A stretch of DNA of 64,000 nt from DATNPH01 sp036703315. Its GTDB lineage: Bacteria; Cyanobacteriota; Cyanobacteriia; Cyanobacteriales; Coleofasciculaceae. Of the stretch, positions 26,877 to 34,971 are shown piece by piece; the stretch's first letter is position 1, and every line of letters begins with the position of its first letter. Below the pieces are notes generated by a model. It worked only from the letters and a program-made list of their open reading frames with translations. It was not told the DNA's origin and ran no database searches. Position numbers and translations under genes: made by a program. The stretch lies in NCBI GenBank assembly GCA_036703315.1, contig DATNPH010000196.1:1-64000 (forward strand), read 5' to 3'.

Positions 26877-27599
26877 ATGTCTTCTGATAATCCGCTACAT
26901 TTTTCTCGTTCGCTGCTGTCGGCAATGGGAACGCGGATGTTCCTCTACTACGAGGATCGTATCCCTGATGATTCCGCTGTTGTAGTGGTGAGCAACCATC
27001 GCAGTTTCATGGATGCACCGTTGCTGATGGCAGCGTTAGGGCATCCCATCCGCATTGCTTGCCATCATTACATGGGGCAAGTACCGATGATGCGGGAAAT
27101 TGTGCAGCAACTGGGTTGCTTTCCGCTAGAAGAACCAGAACACAGGCAACGAGCTTTCTTTGAACAAGCAACCAGGCTACTCAAACAACAGCAGTGGGTT
27201 GGCCTGTTTCCAGAGGGCGCTCAACCGATGATAAATTTGACTAAGCCTGATGTAGTGGGAAAGTTTCATCGAGGGTTTGCTCACCTGGCTTTGCGTGCCC
27301 CAGTCAAGAATTTGGCTATTTTGCCAGTGGCGATCGCATCTCAAGAGGAAAGCGTAAATTTAGGGGTGCCGCTGCGACTGTTACGCCTATTCGACCCATC
27401 AGAACCCCTATTCGACCAACCCGGTTGGCACCCAATGGTTCTCTATCACCGCGTCACGGTATTAATCGGGCAGCCTTACTGGATTACGTCCAAACAACGG
27501 GAAGAATATCAAGGAAAACACGCCAGCAAAGTTGTAGCCCAGATTACAACTACTTGCCGGGATGAAATTTCAAAATTAATACATCAGAGTTTTCACTGA
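26877..27599 (+). CDS. PlsC-type lysophospholipid acyltransferase
   Basis: Membrane-associated acyltransferase of the LPLAT superfamily, 240 residues. The catalytic block I NHRSFMD (His41, Asp46) fits the H-X4-D motif, and the phosphate-binding block III is FPEGAQP (111-117) in place of FPEGTRS. It lacks long hydrophobic spans, as in soluble-looking LPLATs. It probably transfers a fatty acyl chain to lysophosphatidate or another alcohol acceptor. The next gene, 96 bases downstream and co-oriented, is an alpha/beta hydrolase. That pairing resembles the two halves of plant phytyl ester synthases, so the acceptor may not be a glycerolipid. Confidence 0.85.
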   Translation: MSSDNPLHFSRSLLSAMGTRMFLYYEDRIPDDSAVVVVSNHRSFMDAPLLMAALGHPIRIACHHYMGQVPMMREIVQQLGCFPLEEPEHRQRAFFEQATRLLKQQQWVGLFPEGAQPMINLTKPDVVGKFHRGFAHLALRAPVKNLAILPVAIASQEESVNLGVPLRLLRLFDPSEPLFDQPGWHPMVLYHRVTVLIGQPYWITSKQREEYQGKHASKVVAQITTTCRDEISKLIHQSFH

Positions 27600-27628
27600 A
27601 CCAATATTCTTCTCAGTTGAGTAGAGCT

Positions 27629-27668
27629 TTGGCAGTAACTTTCTCTGTTTGCCAAGTTTTGTTTAAAT
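27629..27668 (+). terminator. Weak hairpin with T-rich tail
   Basis: The stem TTGGCA (27629-27634)/TGCCAA (27650-27655) is followed by GTTTTGTTT, between the acyltransferase and hydrolase genes. The stem is short, so partial read-through into the hydrolase gene is plausible. Confidence 0.35.
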
Positions 27669-27695
27669 CGTTGGGACGTAAAAAGGAATTTAGCA

Positions 27696-28535
27696 ATGCC
27701 ACAAGTTAAGAGTTGTCCTTGTTTTCTAACACCGGGACGGCTAAATCCTAACTACCCGTTATTTGTATTTCTACCGGGGATGGATGGAACAGGTCAGCTA
27801 CTGCGATCACAAACTAAAGGCTTAGAAACTGCCTTTGATGTCCGATGTCTGGCAATTCCTGCGGATGATTTAACTGACTGGGAAAACCTTGCGACTACAG
27901 TGGTGAACTTAATTGAAGCGGAACTCAATGATCGACCATCACGTTCGGTGTACCTCTGTGGTGAGTCATTCGGGGGCTGTTTAGCACTGAAGGTAGCGCT
28001 GCGATCGCCCCATCTATTTGATCGGATGATTTTGATTAACCCAGCAACGTCCTTTTATCAAAGACCTTTGCTACGATGGGGTTCACAATTGAGCCACTGG
28101 GTGCCAGAATTTTTTTTCGGAGTGTCGGCATTTGCCCTTTTACCCTTCTTATCAAATTTAGAAAGGATATCCGCTCGCGATCGCCATGCCCTTCTCAACG
28201 CTATGCGGTCTGTACCTCCCAAAACCGTTATTTGGCGGGTGTCTATGGTAAGCGAGTTTGAAATCGATGAAACGCAACTGAGACGCCTTACCCAACCCGC
28301 TTTGCTGATTGGCGGTAGTGCTGATCGACTATTGCCCTCAGTCGATGAAGTTAAACGTCTAGCTAGCTGGTTGCCAGAAGCGGAGGTAGTGGTACTCCCT
28401 GACTCTGGTCACACCTGCCTGCTAGAAACAGAGATTAACCTTTTCGACATCCTGAAAAGTCACCGTTTTTTAGATGCCTCGGTTCCTAACCAAGATGCTT
28501 CATCGGTTTTAATTCCAATTCCGATGGTTGAATAG
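27696..28535 (+). CDS. Alpha/beta hydrolase, PES-like
   Basis: Alpha/beta hydrolase-fold enzyme of 279 residues. The oxyanion region FLPGMDGTG is at 25-33, the nucleophile elbow GESFGG at 89-94 (Ser91), the catalytic Asp in GGSADRLLP (Asp210), and His in DSGHTCLLE (His239). The sequence pattern is that of the hydrolase half of phytyl ester synthase/diacylglycerol acyltransferase-like proteins. AAGGA upstream of the ATG is a good ribosome-binding site. Together with the preceding LPLAT gene it may form a two-protein system that esterifies phytol or quinols released under stress. That is inference. Confidence 0.8.
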   Translation: MPQVKSCPCFLTPGRLNPNYPLFVFLPGMDGTGQLLRSQTKGLETAFDVRCLAIPADDLTDWENLATTVVNLIEAELNDRPSRSVYLCGESFGGCLALKVALRSPHLFDRMILINPATSFYQRPLLRWGSQLSHWVPEFFFGVSAFALLPFLSNLERISARDRHALLNAMRSVPPKTVIWRVSMVSEFEIDETQLRRLTQPALLIGGSADRLLPSVDEVKRLASWLPEAEVVVLPDSGHTCLLETEINLFDILKSHRFLDASVPNQDASSVLIPIPMVE

Positions 28536-28572
28536 GAAGTTGTTAGTTTTTTAACTTTCGAGTTTTAACTTC

Positions 28573-29382
28573 TCAACGAAACCGATCTGGACTTAAACGA
28601 AGATTCGGTCGTGTTTGAGTACTCCTTCTTAATTGAGTGCCAGTACCGCCATCAGCAGCATCTAAAAAAGGTCGTAAATTAATATTATTAGAATTGCTAA
28701 GCGAATTGTTGCCAATTCCCAAAGCAGATAAACCTTGATTTAAAACTTGATTAAGCAGCCGAGAACCACTGTCCTTACCAATGTATGTATTAACAGCCTG
28801 AGTGTCCTTACCACTGTCAGCAACCGTCAAGTTTTCGAATACGCGATCGCGAGTTAGTAGGGGATCTTGACCCGGAGGTACTGTCAGCACAATCCGACAA
28901 CTTGGATCTTTCTGTGTGGTAACACAGATGACGTTGTAGTTATTTTCTACAGAAGTCCGCATTTCCTGTAAGCCATCGGGTCTGTAAAATTCCAAACGTC
29001 GGCTAATCTCGTTACAACGGCGTTCAACTGTCCAGCCACCCCCCAAAGCACTAGGCGTTGCCCAGGCATAAGATTTCTCGGGTTCACTAATTGGGTGATA
29101 CATTACCGTATACTGACCATTCATCAACTGACAGGTGAACCGAGATTCGTTAAGCGTCTGAGTATCTGGTTTAGTATCTTGTGGATTTGTTTCTCCCGGA
29201 ACATCAGCTGCCACAGTAGTATTATGGGGCAATTGATGTTGGGTCGTTATCGCTGTCTGGTTGTGATTCAAGGCAAATGCATTACTACTCGCTAGTAAAA
29301 TTGCTACACTACCTGACCAACCCATGTTATTGAACACCAAAGACATCAAACCCAAGTGACGATTTAACTTCTGTTGCTTCAT
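28573..29382 (-). CDS. COP23-domain exported protein
   Basis: Carries the COP23 (circadian oscillating protein) domain found in cyanobacteria. The start is set at the ATG at 29382 (MKQQKLNRHLG), which places a signal peptide (SGSVAILLASSNAFALN) at residues 25-40; the longer frame to 29451 adds an unrelated Cys-rich leader. The domain spans about 85-200: FTCQLMNGQYTVMYHP, WATPSALGGGWTVERRCNEISRRLEFYRPDG and YNVICVTTQKDPSCRIVLTVPPG, with paired Cys suited to an oxidising compartment. The C-terminus is Asn/Ser/Arg-rich. It converges on the hydrolase gene. The molecular function of the family is unknown. Confidence 0.8.
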   Translation of the reverse strand: MKQQKLNRHLGLMSLVFNNMGWSGSVAILLASSNAFALNHNQTAITTQHQLPHNTTVAADVPGETNPQDTKPDTQTLNESRFTCQLMNGQYTVMYHPISEPEKSYAWATPSALGGGWTVERRCNEISRRLEFYRPDGLQEMRTSVENNYNVICVTTQKDPSCRIVLTVPPGQDPLLTRDRVFENLTVADSGKDTQAVNTYIGKDSGSRLLNQVLNQGLSALGIGNNSLSNSNNINLRPFLDAADGGTGTQLRRSTQTRPNLRLSPDRFR

Positions 29383-29599
29383 AAATTTAACTCTTCCAGT
29401 CACACCAGCATCATAGCCTTTACAACTCATGAGCGTACAAGGGCGCAGCATCTACCTAAAAAAACTAAATGACTAAAAGAATTTCTTTGAGCTTATCAAC
29501 CTGAAGATTCTGATTAGATTGATTAATCTTCACAAATCTTTATTAATGGCAATAGTATCTTATACTACAAAAAGATAGTAGAAAGGAGTCAAGACAACA

Positions 29600-30529
29600 A
29601 TGTTAGAGGCTGAGAAGCCGCTGACAGTTCCTAAAGAATTTCTGGGTCCACCTCCCAGTAACGTTAATCCAACGCTACTCATGTTTCTAGTAGCGATCGC
29701 ATTACTCGTAATCTCCAATTGTGGTTACTGGCTTTGGGACTGGCCTGATCCGTTATGCTTTTGTACAAATGTCCTTGCCATACACATGGCAGGGACAGTA
29801 ATTCATGATGCCTGTCATAATGCTGCCCATCGAAATCGTGTAGTGAATGCCGTGATGGGACATGGCAGTGCGCTGATGTTGGGCTTTGCCTTCCCGGTCT
29901 TCACACGGGTGCATTTGCAGCATCATGCGAATGTCAATGATCCAAAGAATGATCCTGATCATTTTGTCTCAACAGGTGGTCCTCTCTGGTTAATTTTTGT
30001 CCGCTTTCTGTATCACGAAATCTTTTTCTTTAAGCGACGATTGTGGCGCAAGTATGAGTTATTGGAATGGTTCTTGAGCCGATTAATTGTCATTGGTATC
30101 GTTTATATCTCTTGTCAGTACGACTTTTTGGGTTACATTCTCAACTTTTGGTTTATCCCGACAGCGATTGTCGGGCTCGCGCTAGGATTATTCTTTGACT
30201 ACTTGCCTCATCGTCCGTTTCAAGAACGCGATCGCTGGAAAAATGCTAGGGTTTACCCCAGTCCTATCCTGAACCTACTTATTGGCGGACAGAATTACCA
30301 TTTAATTCATCATCTGTGGCCTTCTATCCCCTGGTACAAGTATCAGCCTGCCTATTATGCCGTCAAGCCTCTTTTAGACAAAAAAGGTTGTTATCAATCC
30401 TTGGGATTGCTAGAAGGAAAAAGAAGTTTTTGGAGCTTCGTGTACGATGTTTTTTTAGGAATTCGTTTTCATCACAAATCTCCTGACAAAAAAATGGAAG
30501 AAGTTCCATTGGAAAAAGTAGTTGGGTAA
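29600..30529 (+). CDS. crtR: Beta-carotene hydroxylase
   Basis: Membrane di-iron hydroxylase that converts beta-carotene to zeaxanthin, and deoxymyxol to myxol where present. It has 309 residues and a strong ribosome-binding site (AAAGGAG). The His boxes of the fatty-acid-desaturase-like superfamily are present: HDACHNAAH at 69-77, HLQHH at 105-109, and YHLIHHLWPS near 235. Hydrophobic spans flank them (LLMFLVAIALLVIS; FIPTAIVGLALGLFF). The N-terminus PKEFLGPP...NPTLLMF is typical of CrtR, separating it from CrtW ketolases. It supplies xanthophylls for photoprotection, as does the ocp locus 14 kb away. Confidence 0.92.
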   Translation: MLEAEKPLTVPKEFLGPPPSNVNPTLLMFLVAIALLVISNCGYWLWDWPDPLCFCTNVLAIHMAGTVIHDACHNAAHRNRVVNAVMGHGSALMLGFAFPVFTRVHLQHHANVNDPKNDPDHFVSTGGPLWLIFVRFLYHEIFFFKRRLWRKYELLEWFLSRLIVIGIVYISCQYDFLGYILNFWFIPTAIVGLALGLFFDYLPHRPFQERDRWKNARVYPSPILNLLIGGQNYHLIHHLWPSIPWYKYQPAYYAVKPLLDKKGCYQSLGLLEGKRSFWSFVYDVFLGIRFHHKSPDKKMEEVPLEKVVG

Positions 30530-30650
30530 CTATCTTTTTCGATTATTTACTGGTAATAAATATAACAGCCAATCTCCTCAAACCTGAGTCTGGGGCTACA
30601 CAAACATAAACGCTTTCTTCGGCTTCCTCGCAGGGTAGCCTGCCTACTTG

Positions 30651-30711
30651 GGTTAATACAAGTCCGCGCAGGCAGACTTTGTCTTTGTTTGTATAGCCGC
30701 GATTTCTAATC
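30651..30711. repeat. Degenerate cyanobacterial intergenic repeat
   Basis: GGTTAATACAAGTCCGCGCA, then a GCAGACT arm, then TTTGTATAGCCGCGATTTCT, with a small inverted pair AGTC...GACT. This matches a common dispersed repeat pattern in filamentous cyanobacteria. It lies in the 371-bp gap between crtR and cynS. An 82-codon minus-strand frame over it is judged an artefact. Confidence 0.55.
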
Positions 30712-30900
30712 ATTAGATATTTTGTCCCAATTCGGATGCACCTGTAAAAGTTGGTTTGCAGATAACTCTTTTCAGTTTTCTGCTCTTTCATACTTTGTGG
30801 TATAGCAATGTGTAAGCGGCTACAGTTTTTGGTGCACTACAACCGCTTGAATAGGGCTACCAGTTGTCCAAGATGACCAGCTTTCGAAGGGGAATTTTTT

Positions 30901-31345
30901 ATGGCAATTCCAGAAATTACTCAAAAATTGTTAGTGGCCAAGAAGGTGAAAGGGCTGAGTTTTGCCGACTTGGAAAAAATAATTGGACGGGACGAAGTAT
31001 GGATTGCATCAGTGTTCTATCGCCAAGCTAGTGCGTCTGAAGATGAAGCGAGTAAAATCGCCTATGCCTTGGAGTTAGAACCAGAGATTGCAGAAGAACT
31101 TACAGCGTTTCCTGTAAAAGGCTCTTTAGATCCTGTGATTCCAACTGACCCGCTGATTATATCGATTCTATGAGATTATGCAAGTATACGGGCTGCCGAT
31201 AAAAAGTGTGATTCAGGAGAAGTTCGGCGACGGCATTATGAGTGCAATTGACTTTACGTTGGATATCGAGAAAGAAGAAGACCCAAAAGGCGATCGCGTA
31301 AAGGTGATTATGTCCGGGAAATTTTTACCCTACAAAAAGTGGTAA
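30901..31345 (+). pseudogene. cynS: Cyanate hydratase, frameshifted
   Basis: Cyanase turns cyanate and bicarbonate into CO2 and carbamate, which yields ammonia. The first frame (30901-31158) encodes the normal N-terminal helical DNA-binding-like domain (LLVAKKVKGLSFADLEKIIG...) up to PTDPLI. It then stops at 31171 because of one extra base, most simply A31159. In the next frame, 31160-31345 continues exactly with YRFYEIMQVYGLPIKSVIQ...FGDGIMSAIDFTLD...KFLPYKKW. Joined, the product would be 147 residues, the family length. The catalytic Arg, Glu (YRFYE) and Ser (GIMSAIDF) all lie after the shift, so the truncated protein should be inactive. The rest is intact, so the mutation is recent or a sequencing error. 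Confidence 0.9.
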
Positions 31346-31467
31346 ATCACACCGGCTTAGTTAACTGAAGGCTGAAATATGAAAAGAACAAGTAGGATTT
31401 TTTGTCCTTTATCCTTTATCTTTCGTCCCTCACTCTTCATCATTCATCCTTTACAGTTGAGAGTTCT

Positions 31468-34284
31468 TTAGTAAAGTAACCTCCCACGATGAGAGTTTTG
31501 CAGAGTCGGCGGTAAAGCAGAGTCATCTGAATGGCTAGCTTTTAGCTGGGTGCTATAGTTTGGGGTGAGATTAATGCTTTGAGTTGAGGCTTTTACCTGT
31601 CTAGGCAACTCAAGACGAAATGTAGACCCTTGACCAAGCTGACTCTCAACCTCAATAGTTCCCTGCATCAACTCAATTAATGATTTTGTAATTGCCAGTC
31701 CTAAACCTGTACCAGAATACTTGCGAGTGGTAGTCTGATCGAGTTGCCGGAACTCTTCAAAAATATGCTCTAAATCCTTCTCGGCAATACCAATCCCCGT
31801 ATCCTTGATGGTAATCATTAACCGATCTGGAGAGATTTCCTTGATGTCCACCTGCACACTGCCACTCTCCGTAAACTTAATCGCATTTGAAAGGAGATTA
31901 ACCAAAATCTGTCGCAGACGAGCACTATCATTGATCACATTGGGATTTTGTAAATTGGTATGAACCTGCAACGTTAAGTGCTTCTCATCAGCTAGAGAAC
32001 GGAGTTCATTGATAGTTGCTTGTATCAGTGCCACTAGATTGAAGGCTTCCAGTTTCAGTTCCAACCGTCCCGCCTCAATTTTGGAAAGGTCAAGAATCTC
32101 ATTAATTAGCGTCAGCAGGTGTTTACCATTGCTGTGAATTCGTTCCATCATATCGACTTGTTGAGACGTCAGTGAGTTAGTGCGCTGGCGCAATAACAAC
32201 TGTGAAAAGCCAATGACGGCATTCATCGGAGTCCGCAATTCATGAGACATAGTCGCAAGAAACTGAGATTTCAGCCGCGCCGCTTCCAACAGTTGCAGGT
32301 TCTGTAACTGAAGTTGCTGCCGTTGATTTTCCAGTTCCTGGTTTTGCTGAGCAAGCCTCTCATTTTGATCTTCTAGACGTTTCTCTTGCTCTTCCAAGGC
32401 GTTAATCATTCGGGCATTATCGATCGCGATCGCAGCCTGTTCTCCTACCGCTGTCAGTAGGTTTCGGTCTTCCTCATCAAACGCATTTTGGTCTTCCCAA
32501 TTGCCGATCGCTAGTATGCCCAAACGCCCCTCTTGTACAGATTCAATTGCCACCGCATAAATTGCCGCAGGCACCTCCTCTAACTTGGGCGAGTTGCAAT
32601 CCCTACCCTGAATCAACTGAGATTCGCCTGTCAAGAATACCTGAGAAAGCAATCCATTCTTAGGACAGAAGGCATCTTCCAACCGCAGCTTTTCTGTATT
32701 GAGCCCCGCTGTTACTGTTAAGACCAGTCCATTACACTGAGGATTGTTAAGCATGATGAAGCAAAACTGGGAACCGGGAATTGCGTTAGCCACAGCACTC
32801 ACCATCTCCCGCAATAAACCCGGCAGGTCAGTTAGCCGTTGGTTGAGTAAATTGGTCAACTGCTGGAGCGTTCGTAGTTGCTGTTGCTGCTCTCCCAGAA
32901 TCAAAATTGCCTGACGCAAATTCTCACTGGTTTCCTGAGTCTCACGATAAAGCTGACCATTTTCAATGGATAACACAGCGCGACGCGCAAGTTCCTCAGC
33001 TAGCGCCAAGTGACCAGAATTATAACGACGCTCCTGTTGAGTGGACACTAGAGCAATTGTTCCAAGCGTCCGTCCACGCACCAAAAGCGGGACAATTATA
33101 TAGGACTTGAAGCCTATCTCACGCAAAATTTGCAGGTGTTGAGCATCATGAGGAGCGCATACCCGATCCTCATCAGAAATTTCCGGAACTAGATCCGCAA
33201 TGCCTGTACGTAACACCCTGATTGCTGGGTGTGAGGCGTTGAAGTCAGGCGGATAGCAGTACCACAGTTGCTGTACCTGCTCCTCTGTAGCTGGATCGGC
33301 ATAGGCAACACCCATCCGGCGCACTATACTATCTTCAACAATATCGACGATACACAAATCTGCTAGGAAAGGTACGGCTAATTGAGCCAGACTTGCCAGG
33401 GTCTTTTCGTAGTTAAGCGACGCTGAAAGTAAAGCACTTGCCTCAGCCAGAAATCGTAGCGATTCTTCTGCTCGCTTACGCTCGGTAATATCGCTAACAA
33501 TACCAGACATCCGAAAAGGTCGCCCATTTGCATCTCGCTGCGCTTTGCCGCGAGCGATACAGTAGCGATATTCCCCAGAGGTATGCAATAGCCGGAATTC
33601 GACATCTAGTTCAACGTTGTTTTGCAGGTGAGCCGCCACAGCGTGACTAATCCTCAGTCGATCCTCTGGATGCAGCAGCTGATAAAACAGCTCGTAGCTA
33701 GCCGTTATTTGATCGGCTGATAACCCAGTTATTTCATACATTCGCTCATTGCAATAAATTTCATGGGTATTGAGATCCAAGTCCCAAATCCCATCGTTTG
33801 AACCTTCAAGCACTAGACGGTAGCGTTGTTCACTCTCACGTAGCCGTTGAGTCGCACGCTCTGCCTCTGTTTCTGCCCTGTAGATGCGAACGGCATTCCG
33901 CACGCTGCGTGAGAGAATTTCTGGGGAGACTTTGCTTTTAGGAAAATAGTCTGTCGCCCCGGCTTTCATGAGTTCAACGGCAATTCGCTCATCTCCCTGA
34001 CCCGTCAACACGATTAAAGGTAGCTTGCTTCCAGTAGCACGGATTTCTTCAACTAGAGCCAGTCCATCACTATCCGGCAGGCGGTAGTCGAGTAAAACAC
34101 AGTCAAAGCTCTGTTCATGCAAGGTATCTTGAGCACCGTGGGACGTAATAGCCTCGATCGCACTTTTGCAATCAACCGCTACTACCATTTCTACGGGGAT
34201 ACCAGCCGTTTTGAGCGCACGGCGCACTGCCATACGATCCACTTCATCATCTTCTACTAAAAGTATTTTTATAGTCTCTTCCAT
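31468..34284 (-). CDS. Hybrid sensor kinase REC-PAS-GAF-GAF-HisKA-HATPase (938 aa)
   Basis: Cytoplasmic signalling kinase. An N-terminal receiver (about 5-130, acceptor Asp66 in FDCVLLDYRLPDSDG) is followed by a PAS/PAC domain (about 150-270, ending SGIVSDITERKRAEE), a GAF domain (about 285-425), a second GAF (about 465-620) and a coiled coil (about 630-665). HisKA comes next, with the phospho-His near 679 in ATMSHELRTPMNAVIGFSQ, and then HATPase_c with DTGIGI and GTGLGLAI boxes. There are no transmembrane segments. The leading receiver suggests it is controlled by an upstream kinase, possibly one of the two encoded just before it. The ligands of the PAS and GAF domains are not evident, and no bilin-binding Cys signature was recognised. 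Confidence 0.92.
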   Translation of the reverse strand: MEETIKILLVEDDEVDRMAVRRALKTAGIPVEMVVAVDCKSAIEAITSHGAQDTLHEQSFDCVLLDYRLPDSDGLALVEEIRATGSKLPLIVLTGQGDERIAVELMKAGATDYFPKSKVSPEILSRSVRNAVRIYRAETEAERATQRLRESEQRYRLVLEGSNDGIWDLDLNTHEIYCNERMYEITGLSADQITASYELFYQLLHPEDRLRISHAVAAHLQNNVELDVEFRLLHTSGEYRYCIARGKAQRDANGRPFRMSGIVSDITERKRAEESLRFLAEASALLSASLNYEKTLASLAQLAVPFLADLCIVDIVEDSIVRRMGVAYADPATEEQVQQLWYCYPPDFNASHPAIRVLRTGIADLVPEISDEDRVCAPHDAQHLQILREIGFKSYIIVPLLVRGRTLGTIALVSTQQERRYNSGHLALAEELARRAVLSIENGQLYRETQETSENLRQAILILGEQQQQLRTLQQLTNLLNQRLTDLPGLLREMVSAVANAIPGSQFCFIMLNNPQCNGLVLTVTAGLNTEKLRLEDAFCPKNGLLSQVFLTGESQLIQGRDCNSPKLEEVPAAIYAVAIESVQEGRLGILAIGNWEDQNAFDEEDRNLLTAVGEQAAIAIDNARMINALEEQEKRLEDQNERLAQQNQELENQRQQLQLQNLQLLEAARLKSQFLATMSHELRTPMNAVIGFSQLLLRQRTNSLTSQQVDMMERIHSNGKHLLTLINEILDLSKIEAGRLELKLEAFNLVALIQATINELRSLADEKHLTLQVHTNLQNPNVINDSARLRQILVNLLSNAIKFTESGSVQVDIKEISPDRLMITIKDTGIGIAEKDLEHIFEEFRQLDQTTTRKYSGTGLGLAITKSLIELMQGTIEVESQLGQGSTFRLELPRQVKASTQSINLTPNYSTQLKASHSDDSALPPTLQNSHRGRLLY

Positions 34285-34471
34285 AACTGGATATTAGCTA
34301 GTAAGCGTTTTGCTCTTAGCTGCTGGCTCTTAACCCTTATTTTGTAAAAAATAGTCTGTTATTGTCTCTACACATCGACAGGTTAATTTTCCGATCTCTA
34401 TTAGCCAGTAAAAATTACTCAAGACTCCGAAAAAGCGCTTTTATCTCAAAAGTTAAGAGAATATCAACCAA

Positions 34472-34900
34472 TTAAGGCATTTCACTGAGCGTCCAATATT
34501 TATTCAGCGTCGCCATTGCTTCTACAAATTTTGTAAAAGTTACAGGCTTAATGATATACCCCGCAACATTGAGATTGTAGGCTTCCACCTTATCTTTATC
34601 CTCATTAGAGGTTGTCAGTACAATAACTGGCAGCGCTCTAAGTTCTGGGTCAGCTCGCAATTCTCGTAAAAACTCAATTCCGCCCATTTTTGGCATATTG
34701 AGGTCAAGCAAGATCAGTCTCCGTTGCCCAGGCAATAGTTTTGGCATTTCATCGCCCCGCAATAGGGCTAAGGCTTCAACACCATTGTTGGCTACGTATA
34801 AGGGATTAGTAATTTTGTTTTTCAAAAATGCACGTTTTACCGTCATTACATCGACTTCATCATCATCGATCAGTAAAACACTGGTTTGTTTGTTATCCAT
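34472..34900 (-). CDS. Rcp1-type single-domain response regulator
   Basis: Stand-alone receiver of 142 residues from the ATG at 34900; a GTG lies just before it. The acidic pocket is LIDDDEVD, the phospho-acceptor is in LILLDLNMPKMGG (about Asp66), the switch residues are VLTTSNEDKD, and the conserved Lys is in YIIKPV. The extended alpha4 and the C-terminal region (FTKFVEAMATLNKYWTL) fit the Rcp1 family that pairs with cyanobacterial phytochrome-like kinases. It lies between two sensor kinase genes and probably relays phosphate between them or to a diffusible target. It has no output domain. Confidence 0.92.
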   Translation of the reverse strand: MDNKQTSVLLIDDDEVDVMTVKRAFLKNKITNPLYVANNGVEALALLRGDEMPKLLPGQRRLILLDLNMPKMGGIEFLRELRADPELRALPVIVLTTSNEDKDKVEAYNLNVAGYIIKPVTFTKFVEAMATLNKYWTLSEMP

Positions 34901-34971
34901 CACTAAGAAGCCCTACAAAAAGGAATCAACAGTTATCCGTCTTTAAATGAGTACAAATTATTTTTTACCAT

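Noticed and set aside
29600..30529. CrtW-type ketolase instead of CrtR
   Set aside because: The N-terminal PKEFLGPP segment and His-box context fit CrtR hydroxylase.
30543..30791. 82-codon minus-strand frame between crtR and cynS
   Set aside because: It lies over a common dispersed repeat and has no family-like sequence.
30808..30823. TGTAAGCGGCTACA upstream of cynS as an NtcA site
   Set aside because: The spacing is GTA-N6-TAC, not N8.
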